64,000 nt of DNA from Plectosphaerella cucumerina. Its lineage: Eukaryota; Ascomycota; Sordariomycetes; Glomerellales; Plectosphaerellaceae. The notes beneath the pieces are model-generated. The model ran no database searches, was not told the origin of the DNA, and worked only from the letters and a program-made list of their open reading frames with translations. The stretch lies in assembly GCA_020746995.1 (NCBI GenBank), contig JAGPXD010000004.1, forward strand, positions 4,898,001 to 4,962,000, read 5' to 3'. Of this stretch, positions 11,985-24,491 are shown piece after piece; the stretch's first letter is position 1; the number at the start of each line of letters is the position of its first letter. Both the position numbers and the translations under genes were made by a program.

Positions 11985-13618
11985 GGCTTGGATGTGGCGG
12001 TGTGGATGTGTTCAGGGGTGGGGAGAGGAGAGGGGAGAAGGTGATTCGAGGTAAAAGAGATCGAAAGCTACCTCCGGGGCGCGTCCAGTTCGATTCTGCC
12101 TGCCTGAAAGCTTCAGGATGCCGGGACAGAGGTCCACGGGAGTGGCAGATATGTATGCCTCGCACCTCCATGGCGACATGGCCCGTGAGAGTCTGGGAGA
12201 GAGACGCGACTCGCGGCGAATCGAGTCTCCCCGGTCACCGTGGCGGAGATCATCCAGGGATTCCGGAAAGGGCAGGACGGAGTGGACTCCTCTCTTGACG
12301 ATGGACGTCGGAAAGGGCCCGGCCTGGGAGGACTCTCAAGGTGCAACGGGGACGCCGTCGCCGCCTGGTGTACATTGGATGGCAGGCATTGACAAGCCTT
12401 ACTCGCCACGCACATGCGTCTGCGGTGGGTAGCAACGGCTGATGTGAGGTTCGTGTAAGCAGGCCACAGCATGCCAGGCCCGGCAGGTCCCCTCGTCTCA
12501 AGAACACGACGACGCCCCCACCGCCGAAACGGGAAGGATCATGGCTGTATCTTCGCGTCGTCCCGCCTGGGCAGAGTCTAGGCGGATGGGGGTGCAGGGG
12601 CGTGGACAAGGGAGTGAAAAGGAATCGGGCGATGGTGGGAGGGTCTGAAGCTGGCCTGTGTGTTGGAGTTGCTTCTGTGTGCGCGCATGAGCAGTGTGAA
12701 CTGTGTGATGGGCACTGATGGACGATGGCGACGGCGATGGCGACAGGGACCAGGGGCAGAAGCAGAGGCGGCGGCGGTTACTGGCCGCGGAGGGTGGTGC
12801 CAGATCGGTCGACTAAAGCCGGCTGGATAGGTGACATCGGCCAGGGCAAGGGGAATGGACAGGACGGACGTTAGAATGAGGTGCGTTTCCGGGGTGGAGA
12901 TTGGGCGGGATGATCGCTCGAGGGTTGTGGTTGTGGTGTGGTTGTGGTTGTCAACGGACGGTCGTGGTGAAGGCGGGGGAGCTTTGACCCTGGACTCCGC
13001 TCCTCCACGCTGCGACACAACAACACGCACCAAACTGGACTGCCTTGTTTCTGCTCTGTGGGGGCAACACGAATGGCTAGGGATTAGGTAAGTAAAGCCT
13101 GCTGTTGCGCACGTTGCTCCGTCCAGTGTATATTGCCTGTGCGGAAACCCTGTCGGGATGGCTTTCCGAAGAAGGCATCCGGAGGCGCTCATCCCATGAG
13201 AGATGGGGCCGAACGAACGTGCGCGACGCGTGCTGGGAGAAGAAAAGAGTTTGTGGCTATTCTCGACGGCCGCATTAGGGGGTTCGGCGGAGGAGGCCGG
13301 AGGGAGACGGTCGTGTCTGTGAGACACGGGTTTGAGGCTGGGCCGACGCCCGGCACGTGCTGACGCTGAAGCTGGTCGCGGCTGGCGGCCGGCGCATAAT
13401 AGGGCAGGGAGGCCCTCTGATGCTTCCCGTTGGAGGCAGCTGACGCGAGCTTTTGCTTGGGAACTTCAACCTAGGTCATTCCTTGACGACGACCTGACAG
13501 ATTTTACCGAACTGCCGAGACTCGGCAACCGACATAAAGACGGGATAGGGACGCAGGTACGAACGACAAGACACACATCGACGGCTGAACAGACGCAGAG
13601 TCAGTTGGCAACATCATC
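11985..13618. other. Divergent promoter region, about 1.6 kb, no gene seen
   Basis: This gap is shared by the TmpL-like gene (-) and the enoyl-CoA hydratase gene (+). It is GC-rich and contains a GGTTGTGGT-type direct repeat patch near 12925-12955. A long minus-strand open frame here (12578-13327) is low in complexity and matches nothing I know. Confidence 0.5.
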
Positions 13619-15242
13619 ATGAGCGGCTTTAGCAACATCCGGGTCGAAATTGACGCCCCCAAGGGCGTGGCCGTCGTTCGGTTCGACCGCCCTGCCAAGC
13701 GCAATGCCTTTTCCCAGGCCATGATCGGAGAGATTGTGTCGGCCCTCGCCCAGCTCGATGCCAGCGACGACGTTCGCGCCGTTGTTCTTACTGGCGGGCC
13801 GGAGGGACCCTTCTGTGGTGAGTCCCAAGTCCACTTCAGTTTCTCCAGCCTCCAGCCACCGCGCCAGCAGACAGAGCAACAACCAACCCCTGCTCTGCCC
13901 CAGCCCTCTTTCCCCTTCACTCCCCTGCCCTCCCTCCGTGCTTCTTTGCGGAAACAAGCACAGAGGAACGCAAGTCTCCGCCTTCTGGAAACGGCCACTT
14001 TCACCGTGTCGGCCTCTTGAGACACCCCGTACCCACGTCGTCGCCCCCGCTCGGCCGGCATGTGGGTGACCATCGGCCCTTCGCCCGCTGCCTTGCCCTG
14101 TCCTGCCCTGTGCTGTCCCTGAGTCAGTCAGGACTCAGGCGCGCGCGGCAGAGGATACGACCCTGCGCCCAGTACAGCTAGGCACTCGCCGACAGAACCC
14201 GTGCGCTAACCAGGGGAACGTTCGGCAGCCGGGATGGACCTGAACGAACTGGTGCAGATCACCACCCCCGAGGCTCACAAGCGGGCGTTCCTCAAGGACC
14301 TGACCGACGCCTTTGCCGGCTTCTCGAAGCCCGTCATCGCGGCCGTCGTCGGATATGCGGTATGTCTTGGTCTCTCCCCGCCGAACTTCGGTTGCATCAG
14401 CGCATGTTGTTTCCGCGTCTGCGTCTGCATCTGCATGCTTGACAAACAACCACTGACAAAGATGGCTTGCAGCTTGGAGGAGGTTGCGAGATTGCCCTGG
14501 CTGTGAGTGCCGATCCTCCCTCCCCACTTCCAACTTTCAGTCCCTGCAGACAGAGGAGATCCCTCCCTGGCCTCCCGTATCCTCCCCCGTCTGGCCCCAG
14601 AACGGCCCTCCGCTCCAACGTCTCTACCCACCCGCGCGAATGGACGTGGAGTTTCTTACGGTTTCATCCCCTAGTGCGACATCATCTACGCCGCCGAAGA
14701 CGCCACCTTTGGCCTCCCAGAGATCAAGATAGGAACCATCCCCGGCGCCGGCGGCACCCAACGTCTGGCGCGAGCCCTCGGGAAACACAAGGTGAGGCCC
14801 ACCCGTCACATGTCTGGCGTTCCTCCGAGTATGCTTCTTTTTTCGTGATCGCTGACCCCTGCTCTCCCTCCCTTTCCCCAGGCCATGGAGTTCGTCCTCA
14901 CGGGAGACCCGGCCTCTGGGGCGGAGTTTGAGCGTCTCGGTGTCGTCAACAAGGTCTTCCCCCGGGACCAGGTCGTCTCCTCCGCGATCGCCCTGGCCGA
15001 GCGCATCGCTCTCATGTCCGGTCCTGTGGTGCAGGTCGCCAAGCAGGCCGTTCTTACGGGTGAGTGGACGTGGGTCTGTACAGAGGTGATGGCACTAACA
15101 CGTGGCAGTCGAGGACAGCCATCTGGCGGCGGGTATGGCGACGGAGAAGATGCTCTACTACTCGACCTTTGCGCTGCAGGACTTCAAGGAGGGGCAGCAG
15201 GCATTCCTGGGTAAGAGGAAGCCCGAGTTTACCCACAAGTGA
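13619..15242 (+). CDS. Enoyl-CoA hydratase (crotonase family)
   Basis: Six exons (13619-13817, 14229-14359, 14473-14502, 14675-14791, 14882-15059, 15109-15242) give 262 residues, normal for crotonases. The protein hydrates enoyl-CoA esters in beta-oxidation or branched amino-acid breakdown. It reads through the family signature: YALGGGCEIAL, then FGLPEIKIGTIPGAGGTQRL. Both catalytic glutamates are present with the 20-residue spacing seen in rat mitochondrial crotonase (Glu144/Glu164), in GGCE and LPEI. The end (YYSTFALQDFKEG..AFLGKRKPEF) also matches the family. No strong mitochondrial presequence and no C-terminal SKL-type peroxisomal signal is seen. Intron 1 is 411 bases, long for this genome, and exon 3 is only 30 bases yet encodes the oxyanion-hole GGG and one catalytic Glu. 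Confidence 0.9.
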
Positions 15243-17449
15243 GCAAAATGAACTCATGCAGTCTCGGCGAGTGTGTTTCCCCGAGTGAGTGCATTCCGCC
15301 GAGTGAAGTTGAAGTGGCTTGCTATTTTCCAGGATGTTCCCACCGACTCAGGTTCGGTCCGACATGCCAGCTCGGTAGTGACGACGGACCGTCCCAGCAT
15401 CTACCCTGGCAAAGTGCTTTAAGATGCTTACCTGCAGGAATGCTCGCCGCAGTTCCTCACTGACTCGCGAGGAGTTTGTAAGCTGCAGCGGCGATGCCTT
15501 CCCATTCGGGATCTACTTTCGGTTTGAACTCAGAAGCGAGAGCCACGGGGCGTTCATCAGCTTCGGACCACAGGCTAAAAAGTTTATTGATAACACAGGT
15601 TGGGAACTTCCCGTTCTTGGGTTATCCAGGCTAGCAATACGATGAAAACACCAAAGCATCCAGGGCTGACGACGCCTCCAAGCTCTCGAGTCATTGTGAA
15701 CATACGCTACAACCGGCAGTCGACTGACATCTCGGATGCTAGCAGGCGGTGCATTCTCACGAGAATCTAGACCGCTCGAGCCGTAAAGCTACGACCTGCA
15801 GCATTCCAGTGGTCTCTGGGATTACCGGGGAGCATGACAGAGCCCCTGCTGAAACTTTGGTTGCCTCCTTCGCGATACAAGGAAGCTTCCAAAACCCCAA
15901 TTCCGTCTTTCCACTGCTCCGAGCGCTCCGGACGACGGGAAGTGCCACGGCAGTTGAGGGCAACCCGAGTCCCTCGTTTTTATGGAGAAGTCTTGCAATT
16001 CTTGGTGTTTCGGCTCGGGCACCAAAACGGAATTTGTCTGGCCAGCAGCAGCCTCTAATCCCCGATTTTCATGGTGAGCATCTCAGCTCAACCGAAATGG
16101 TGGAGGGTTGCGGGGCGTGGGCTTGAGGGCACTCAGGTGTGTCAGATACCACTTGGTCTCAGCGAAGGTCTTTGTGATATGATGACTCTTATGGCTTGTA
16201 AGCTTTCTCTCGCTGTCTTTGAGCATTTCCCAAGCCCCTGTGTCTTTAGCCGAGGACATGACATTTCTTTTACCCAGGTGAGTGATGCGCTTGGCTTGTA
16301 CATCAACTATATGATATTGACTATGAAGAACCTAGGGTATCTACCTCGACGGCGAGTCTCAGAGAGATCCTACTCAACGCAGATTTGCTGAGAGCAGCCG
16401 ATCTGCATGACCTCAGGGTCAACCACTACACGAGTTCGCCAGCGAGGATGAAGACCAGGCAGTCCTCCCGGGCCTTTCGGATATCGAACCACTTTATGAT
16501 CCAACACCGAGCATCATATGTGGCTTCTCTTCAAAACCCCAGTCAAAGTCAGCGCTGCAGTGCTCATGAGGTCCAGAACCATCAAGGTATCCATCTCGCC
16601 TGTTCCTTTGCCGCTCTGCTAGACCATCATCCCGTCGCTGCGTGAGATCCGAGCAGGATTGAGCACGTTGTGCTCGCAGCCATGGGAGTGGCAGGGGTGC
16701 TTTGCTATGGGTCCTGCGCAGATGCAGCTGCTCAGAGGATCATGCGAACCCGGATGGACCACGTCAGGTCCACTGCCTTCGTCTCCCGGCAGCATCAAGT
16801 CTTCCTCGTCACCAAAGCACTTGCATAAGAAGCAGGATGGCCCAAATCACAGCCCAGCAGTTCTTCACACGGTATGGGATATCATTCGGCGCAACATTCC
16901 TTGGCAGAGGCCATTAGCAGAGGCCAGGTGGAACGCTGCGATCGCAACACAGCCAGCACAGACGCGATGCGAGCAGACATGCGTCCTCGATGTCCTCAGA
17001 CCCCCTCTACGCCTGGCCCCTCTTCCTCTCCCTGCCCGGACCCCGCAAATAGAGACGCTATTGAACCTTTGCAGCGGTCGAATGAGCCTCCAACCTTGAT
17101 GCCCGCCGTTTTCGACCTCGCAGGCTCGTAATCCTGGACGTTGCCAGTCAGCCAGAACTTGCGCGACGAGGGATTTCCGCGAGAGAGTCGACCGAACAGG
17201 ACTTGCACCATGGCTCACGAAGGACTTCACACCAAATACGGCTACTCCTTCGTGCAGGCCATGGCTTGGCAGATAGGAAAATGGGTCCCGACCGGCCACC
17301 GCTGCGACCACGGGGCCGAGACCGAGCAACAATGTCACCTTCCGAAAGGGAGTATAAAAGGGTCGCATCAGTACGAGAGAAGAAGGAACTCTGGTCTTGT
17401 CGCCAGGTAGCATCATCGCCCGCCCAAATCGCGTGCAATCCGATCCAAG
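15243..17449. other. Intergenic, 2.2 kb, no gene seen; TATA box near its end
   Basis: No open frame here resembles a protein and no RNA gene is visible. Only the last 100 bases carry a clear signal, a TATA-type box. The stretch is less GC-rich than the genes on either side. It may be promoter DNA of the subtilase gene or the remains of something decayed beyond recognition. Confidence 0.4.
17353..17359 (+). promoter_or_regulatory. TATA box of the subtilase gene
   Basis: TATAAAA lies about 97 bases upstream of the chosen ATG at 17450, a normal spacing for a fungal gene with a short leader. It supports the choice of that ATG. Confidence 0.55.
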
Positions 17450-20400
17450 ATGCGGCCATCGGCTCTCCTCGCTCCTCTGTCGCTGACAGTCGTCGCGGCT
17501 CATCGAACTCTCCGAGCTCGCGATGAGGGCGCCGCCTCCCTTCCGGACCCCAAGAAGTTCATCATTGAGGCTCAGACCGTACGAAATTCCGGAAAGCATG
17601 GTTTCAAGTACACGGCTGACTGAACACTCCAGGATGTGTCCGTCGCCGAACTCTCGCGCAAGATCGAGGCCAATGGCATCAGAATCGCCAAGACGTTCGA
17701 AAGTGACATCTTTCGAGGCCTCAGCGTCGAAACCAGCCATGACAACGTCGACACCCTGCAAGAGGTCGCCCAGGTTGCCCGCGCATGGCCCGTAAGCCGC
17801 TTCCAGATTGCGCCGGTCCAGGACGAGGACCCCCTTGAGGACGTCAAGGCCGCGAACTGGACAGTCCATCGGGCCACAGGTGTCGACAAGCTTCACGCTG
17901 CCGGTATCTTCGGCAAGGGCGCTCGTGTTGCGGTCATCGACTCCGGCATCGACTACAACCACCATGCGGTAAGCATTTTATCCAAGAATGGCAGCTTGTT
18001 GATGAGGGATGCTGATCGTGACAGCTCGGTGGTGGCTTCGGTCCCGGCTTCAAGGTTGTTGGCGGCTATGACCTCGTCGGCGACGGTGCGTCAAAACTTC
18101 CAGAGAAATTGCGGCTGGCAGGGGCTGATTCTTGCAGAGTACGATGGCTCCAACGAGAAGAAGCCAAAGGCCGACCCGATGGATAAGATAAACCACGGCA
18201 CCCATGTGGCCGGCATCATCGCCGGCAAGTCAGACAGGTATGATCCTTCCTCCGCATTTAGCAACAACTGCTGACCCCTTAGCTTCGTTGGAGTTGCCCC
18301 TGAAGCCACTCTCTTGGCCTTCAAGGTGTTTGGTGCAGCAAGTGACCCCCCAACCCTTATGCTGCACTCTCTGACCGTCTTTCAGGTGGATGGAACCGAC
18401 GAGGACTCGCTTGTCGAAGCGACTCTCATGGCCTACGAGGCAGGCGTGAGTCGTCCTCATACTGAAGTCATGTATTTGCGCTGAAACACTGCAGGTCGAC
18501 GTCATCACAGCCAGCATCAGCCGCGCTGCTGGCTTCTCCGACGGCCCCTGGGCATCCGTATGCTCCCGCATCGTCGACAAGGGCGTCGTCGTCACCATTA
18601 GCGCGGGCAACGACGGCGAGATTGGCACTTTCTATGCCAGCAGCGGCTCCTCCGGCAAGAATGTCCTCTCTGTGGCCTCGACGGACACGGGCATCCTCCC
18701 CGCGCAGCCATGGCACGCGACATTCACCAATGCCGGTGAGTCCTCGACAACTCAACTCGGCTACATACCCTCCGTCAACAGACCTCTCTGGAACATCACC
18801 GGCCTTCCCATCATTCCCCTTACCCTCGACACTTCAGTGACCAACGACGCTTGTGTCCTCCCTGCCGATACACCCGACCTCTCCAACGCCGTGGTCCTCG
18901 TTCGCAAGGGCACTTGCAACGTCTACACGAAGCAGGACAACGTCGAGAAATTTGGTGCCCGATGGGTGCTGCTGTACAACGACGATGGCCGTCCCTTCTC
19001 GACCGTCATGACATCAACCCGAAAGTCTCAAATGGTCGTAATCGACAGCAAGACGGGCATCAACATCGTCGAGGCCATCAAGGCCGGCGCCAACGTCACA
19101 GCCGACTTCTCCAATCCCGAGGACAGCTTCTGGCGAGTCTCGTTCCATGACGCAGCCACCGGCATCCCCTCTTTCTACAGCAGCTGGGGCCCAACCAACG
19201 AGCTCGAGATCAAGCCTGATATTGCCGCGCCCGGCAGCAAGATCTGGAGCACCACCCTCGACAACACCTTCTCGACCATGAGCGGCACCTCGATGGCTTG
19301 TCCGTACGTCGCCGGCGTTGCCGCCCTCTACATCGGCAAGTATGGTGGTCGCGAGACGCACGGCGCCGACTTTGCGAAACAGCTCACCGAGCGTATCATT
19401 TCCAGCGGCAAGTCTCTCCCCTGGCAGGTGTTTGAGCCCACCAATGCGCCGCGCGACTTTGGCTACATTGCCCCTGTGCCCCAGGTCGGCGCTGGCCTGA
19501 TCAACGCAACCAAGGTTCTGGAGTACACGACATCGCTGCGCTTCGAGAGGTTCGCCCTCAATGACACGAACAACTTCAGTCGCTACCAAAAGGTCGACAT
19601 CACCAACAATGGCAATGAAGACGTCGTCTACACGTTCAGCCTCGAGCCTGCTGGTGGCTTCAACGCCCAGGGCCGAACACCTGCTCTCCTTGGCGACATC
19701 ATCGACACCCAGCCTCGTACACTCGTCCCGACCGTCTCTTTCCCCACGGGTACGTTCCGCGTCAAGCCTGGCCAGACCAGGCGCGCCCAGTTCAACTTCA
19801 TGTACCCTGAGGTCACCGATCCCGAGAAGTTTCCCGTCTACAGCGGCAAGGTCATCATCGAGGGCAGCAACGGCGAGCGCCTCGGGGTTCCCTACATGGG
19901 CGCCGCCTTTGACCTGAAGAAGAACCTGCGTCGCAACATGTTCCCCCCTGGCTACCCGTACGCGCGCAGCGGACCTCGCGGCGAGGGAATCGACACCTAC
20001 AACCGGTTCCGCTTCAACACGAGCCGTGCGGCGCAGGACTTCCCCAAGCTCAACGTACAATACCGCTTCGGTGTCAAGGAGCTGCGCTGGGACATCTACG
20101 AGACCTCGTACAGGGAGAACAACTGGAAGTACCCGCCCATCGTGGGCCAGAACGGATACGTCGGCTCTGCCACGCTGTCCCCGTACGCATCATCCTACAG
20201 CAACTTTGACCCTGCGACGATGGACAAGGAACGCACGGTCCCGTTCCCGCTCGGTGACATTGAGAGGAGCGACTCGTGGCATGAGATCTCGCAGCGGCTT
20301 TGGTGGCTGGGCAAACTTGCCAACGGATCGTACATTGAGCCGGGCAACTACACTATGCGCTTCGCGGCCCGGCTGCCGTTCAGCAATCCGGCGCACTCGG

Positions 20401-20456
20401 ACAACTGGCACATTTGGAAGACGCCCAACATCGAGGTGCTGCCTCTGGAGGGGTGA
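17450..20456 (+). CDS. Secreted subtilisin-like protease (S8, Vpr type)
   Basis: Exons 17450-17578, 17633-17968, 18025-18085, 18138-18237, 18283-18325, 18386-18445 and 18495-20456 give 896 residues. The protein has a signal peptide, an inhibitor-I9-like propeptide (about 36-105), and a subtilase domain with triad Asp146 (VIDSGID), His195 (NHGTHVAG) and Ser509 (SGTSMACP). A protease-associated insert lies near residues 360-440 and an Fn3-like C-terminal part after about 590. This is the layout of fungal minor extracellular (Vpr-like) subtilases, which digest extracellular protein. The 60-base intron 18326-18385 has a weak donor (GTGTTT). It is a multiple of three and stop-free, so retention would add 20 residues and keep the KVFG motif. 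A TATA box sits upstream. Confidence 0.85.
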
Positions 20457-21300
20457 ACTGGGGTGGTGTAGGAGGTTTCCCCTGGCGTCAACACAACCAT
20501 CCGAACTACATGGAACTTACCCTCGGAACTCTCCGTGTGACTGACAATGCTTCGAAGAATTGTTGACTCACGATGCCATTCGCATGATTAGCGTCGATCT
20601 GCTAGTCTCGCAGGGGCGGGAGCGCGCCGTCCCGCGGGATCATGGGTGGGAGCCAGGTTCGTGACTCGTCAAGTGTCGCATCGTGGATGAGGCTCGATCC
20701 AAGACGACCTCACTTCATCGCTTCGACTTTTCGTCACATGTTCAAGCCAAGCAGGCACTTCTGCAGAAGCAGGTTTCCGGTGCGTGAGCAAATGCAACAC
20801 CCCTCGTTCTTCAGGGGAATCTCCACCACCCACGACATCCTTGTCGACAGGGCTTCAGGGGCAACCCACAGGCGAGACCACCGCAGGTCACCGCGGAGGG
20901 GAGGTCAGATTTACTGATGAAATGAAAGAGACATAGATGGCCGAATTACTTGGTTTCCGGCCACATAATATAAAGCACGACTTGATTTGCTCTCAGGCTG
21001 GCTGATGATACACCTCGGATTCACGGTTCACCAGCCGACCTCCTCAGCGGCAGCCATGCCCAAGCTCATACGGCCCTGCATGCATCGTTGACGGATGCGC
21101 TAGTTTGTTCCCCGGCCTATCCGTGGCCTTGATTCCCTGAAAATGCATCATTCTCCGCCGGTCGAGCGGAGCCTGCATGTGCCAACCTCGTCTTGACGTC
21201 CAGGGTCCCGGTCCCAAGCGGGGCTGCGAGGAGGCAGTCAAAACAAGATAGCCCCCCCGGGGTCGCAGAAGATGAGACGGGTGAGCTTCTTTCATCAATC
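20457..21300. other. Intergenic, about 0.84 kb, no gene seen
   Basis: Tandem gap between subtilase and methyltransferase. An AT-rich ATAATATAAAG patch near 20967 could be the TATA region of the downstream gene, but it is over 300 bases from the chosen ATG. Confidence 0.4.
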
Positions 21301-22368
21301 ATGGCGTCTTCATCAACAGAGCACATTCCGGCCGGGGCCATCGAGGCCGACGACTTTGGACGCAACGATGCCGATGAGGCCGCTGGCGATGACGAGACGC
21401 TCGCCTCCTCGACCGCGTCTCTCTCCGACTCCATCCTCGAGTATCGCCGCCTGAACGGTCGCACGTACCAGTCCACGAAGACAACCGACTACTGGGCTCC
21501 CAACGACCAGCAGCAGAACGAGGGCCTCGATCTCATCCACCACGCCCTCCTGAAGCTCTTCGACGACCAACTCGTGCTCGCGCCCATTACTGACAAACCA
21601 GAGCGCATCCTCGACGTCGGCACTGGTACAGGAATTTGGGCCACCGACGTGGGCGAGCAGTTCCCCCAGGCCGAGGTTATCGGCACCGACATCAGCCCCA
21701 TCCAGCCATCGTGGGTTTCACCCAAAGTGAAGTTCGTCATCGAAGACTTCCTCAGCCCCTGGACATGGCCCGACAACTACTTTGACCTCATCCATTTCCG
21801 CTCCCTGTACGGCGTCATTCCTGACCTTGCCGATCTCTACGCCACGGCTCTCCGGCACACCAAGCCAGGGGGTTGGGTGCAGCACCTCGAGATGGAGACC
21901 CTCATCGAGTCGGACCACGTTCGCTTCCCGCCCGGCCATGTTTTCCAGAAGGTGGCCGACCTCACCTACGCCGCAGGTGACCGTATTGGCCGCTCCTTCC
22001 GGCTCGCTCAAGGTCATGTACTGCGCGATGCGATGGTGGCTGCTGGCTTTGTTGACGTTGTCGAGGTGAAGCGCAAGGCGCCGATGCACTCGTGGCCGCG
22101 TGATCAGCGGCTCAGAGACGTTGGAACGTTCATGCAGACTGCCTTTGACGAGAGCCTCGAAGGTCTGGTCATGTTCATGTTGACGCAGATCATGGCGTTG
22201 GAGCAGGCTGAAGCGTTGCAGCTCGTCGCCGACATGCGCAGGGAGTCGAGGAAGAGATCCAACTACCACTGGCTGCAGGTGTAAGTGCGGTTCCCATGGT
22301 TTCTTGAAGCAGCTGTTGCTAACAATCAATTCAGAACGGTAGTTTATGGTCGGAAACCTGAAGCTTAA
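21301..22368 (+). CDS. LaeA-like SAM-dependent methyltransferase
   Basis: Exon 1 21301-22280 and a small exon 2 22335-22368 give 337 residues; the last exon supplies the family ending TVVYGRKP. Motif I for S-adenosylmethionine is ILDVGTGTGIWATDV (about 136-150), followed by the acidic strand end VIGTDISPIQP and FDLIHFRSLYG. The acidic N-terminus ends in DSILEYRRLNGRTY, the usual entry of this fungal family. The group contains the global regulator LaeA and many LaeA-like relatives; the sequence does not show which. The frame is open upstream to 21193, but 21301 is the first ATG and matches the family start. It converges on the NmrA-like gene. Confidence 0.88.
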
Positions 22369-22551
22369 GCACATGGGAGAGTGGTCAGGTCTTTATGGGG
22401 ACATGGAGCATCTTGCACCTTTATCATGGTGCTAATTCTGAGGTTCAATCTTTGCGACACAGCGTTATCGTCATCCTCATAATCGTACAGCCATGGTCCC
22501 TAATCATACATGCAGAACATTTTCCCTTTCAAGTTGAGAGCATCTCCACGC

Positions 22552-23729
22552 TCACTTGCTGCGCTTCACTCGCTTGCTGGCATGGAACTCGCCAGAGTAC
22601 ATCTTGAAGAAGTCTACAAGCTCTGTGGGATGGTTTCCTGTGACGTCGTTGAACGCCGAGGTCGCAATGTAGTTCGTCTTGCCTTCGCGGACCAGGGCAT
22701 AGTACTCGAGGAGGTACTGTTGTTCCGAGTTGTCGCTTTCCGACTGTGCGCGAAGCACCTTCTTGGCCTCGGTCCTGGAGAAGTCAGAATTGTAATGCGG
22801 GGGCCCTGCGTCAGGAATGACTTACGGAGTGATGGCTTCAAACTCCATCTTGGTTCCGAGTGCCTCACTCGCAGCGGTGGCGAGCTCCTCGCCAGCGCAC
22901 AGCATAGGACCTGGCAGTATGTCAGTTTCCATACATCCTTGCGAAATCAGTGCTGCTTACCGGTCACCACCATCATCTGGCCTCTGTGCTTGTCGTCGAA
23001 GCCATGCTCTCCTTTGCCACTGAGGACATGGGCGGCCACCTGGGCAATATCCTAGGTCCGTCAGCACGTGAAAGCTGACCAAAGAGTCTGCGAGCGTACT
23101 CCGAGTGCAACCGGGGCAAACTTGTGGTTGTTTCCAATCGGCAGAGGGAGGACTCCATCGATCTGGGCTTGGGGCGCATAGAGAAGGAGATTCTCCGCGT
23201 AGAACCCAGCCCTTGCATTGTCAGCATATCCCGTGTTTGACATCGAGCACACGACTCACCTGATGACGACCGGCGACGTGGCTGTCGGCGTCTTCGCATC
23301 ACCCTTGTTGCCGAGCGTGAGGGCCTCGAGGTCGATGAACTCCCTAAGGCGGGGCTGCTTCTTCGGGTCGGCATAGTCGCATCCGGCTGAGCTGATCAGG
23401 CAGACATTGGGAATGCCGACCTTCTTCGCCGCGTGGATGAGCTCCACGGAGATGTCGAACTTTTCGGCGTGCGCGGGAGGGATCAAGCAGATGGCGTCGC
23501 AGCCCGTATCCTTGAGAAGCTTGGTGACCTCGCGCTGACGTCCGGGGATGTGCTCCACGACCTTGGCTCCCAGGGACTTCAGCTCTTTGGCCCTCGGGTG
23601 CGAAGGGTCCATGGTGAGGGCGGTGACCGAGTCGATCTTGCCGGAGAAGGGATGGGTGAGGAGGAGCTCAGCGATGGCGAAACCGGTCTGGCCTTCGGCC
23701 GCCGTGATGCATACGTTGCGAGAAGACAT
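22552..23729 (-). CDS. NmrA-like NAD(P)-binding Rossmann protein
   Basis: Five exons (23729-23260, 23211-23100, 23051-22961, 22910-22826, 22774-22552) give 326 residues. The N-terminus has a beta-strand and glycine motif (ITAAEGQTGFAIAELL), as in NmrA/QOR2-like atypical short-chain dehydrogenases. Downstream come CLISSAGCDYAD, then RAGFYAENLL and DIAQVAAHVL, which are conserved steps of this family. Members either act as NAD(P)H-dependent reductases or as redox sensors. The SDR-type YxxxK pair is not obvious, so catalytic activity is uncertain. Introns are 48-51 bases, and the joins were set by motif continuity. It ends about 180 bases from the converging methyltransferase gene. Confidence 0.85.
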
Positions 23730-24491
23730 GATGACGAGTTGGACGAAGAGCGCGGAGTGATGAGAATGCTTGGGGTCAACTAGACACGAAGCCGGGTAAT
23801 GGGGGTTCCATCAATTAATAGAGCAGTCCTTGATTACCGGCACGAGCTCTTTCGTACCTGCTCTGAGCAAGTCATTTCGTCATTAGGAGGAAAAGCCCAG
23901 CTTCGACACGGCATGACGATGGCCCGGGGGAAATGCTCCCCTGGCGCGAAGTAACACTCCAGCCCCTGGATTGAACCACACCAAGTCCGGAAGCGAGCCG
24001 ATTGGGGGTTCTGCAGTCTTGGATGCAGCCGCCCGCCTTTGATCGTAATTCCATCATCGGTGGCGCTGGAATGGCCCGGGGAGCAAACAAAAAAGGTGAT
24101 GTTCGGAACCTCAGGGGACCGGAGGTTCTTCCCGGGAACCCTGGCGAGCCTGTCATCCCGATGCCAGCTCAAACAACTGGCAGAAGGATCAAACATGAGT
24201 ACGGACTTTCATTTGCCATGTATATTCCACAATTCGATATGGTCGGTCCTATTTTCCTGGCCCTCTACGAATCGACTGCGTTTGAGACAGCTAGTAGCAC
24301 TTCAAATTTGCATGTTCTCCAGCACCACTATTCGCTCGCCCTTGAACCATCGTCTCTTGCTGCGCTTTCGTAGCCCGGGGACATATTGTGTGAGAAAAGA
24401 ACCCATTAATGTCCCTCAACACAGCCTTGCTCCAAAGTGGAATGGGTCTCTCTAGTGACTTGGGCTTGGGAGAATGTATCGCTTCTGAGTT
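23730..24491. other. Intergenic, about 0.76 kb, no gene seen
   Basis: Tandem gap on the minus strand: the promoter of the NmrA-like gene and the 3' region of the next one. No feature stands out. Confidence 0.4.

Noticed and set aside
12578..13327. Minus-strand open frame of 249 codons upstream of the TmpL-like gene
   Set aside because: Ser/His/Pro-rich, low complexity, no family resemblance; the region is better read as a divergent promoter.
16865..17965. Minus-strand open frame of 366 codons
   Set aside because: Its upper part is the antisense shadow of the subtilase exons and the rest lies in the empty region; no protein-like features.
19014..20060. Minus-strand open frame of 348 codons
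   Set aside because: Antisense shadow of the large subtilase exon in GC-rich coding DNA.
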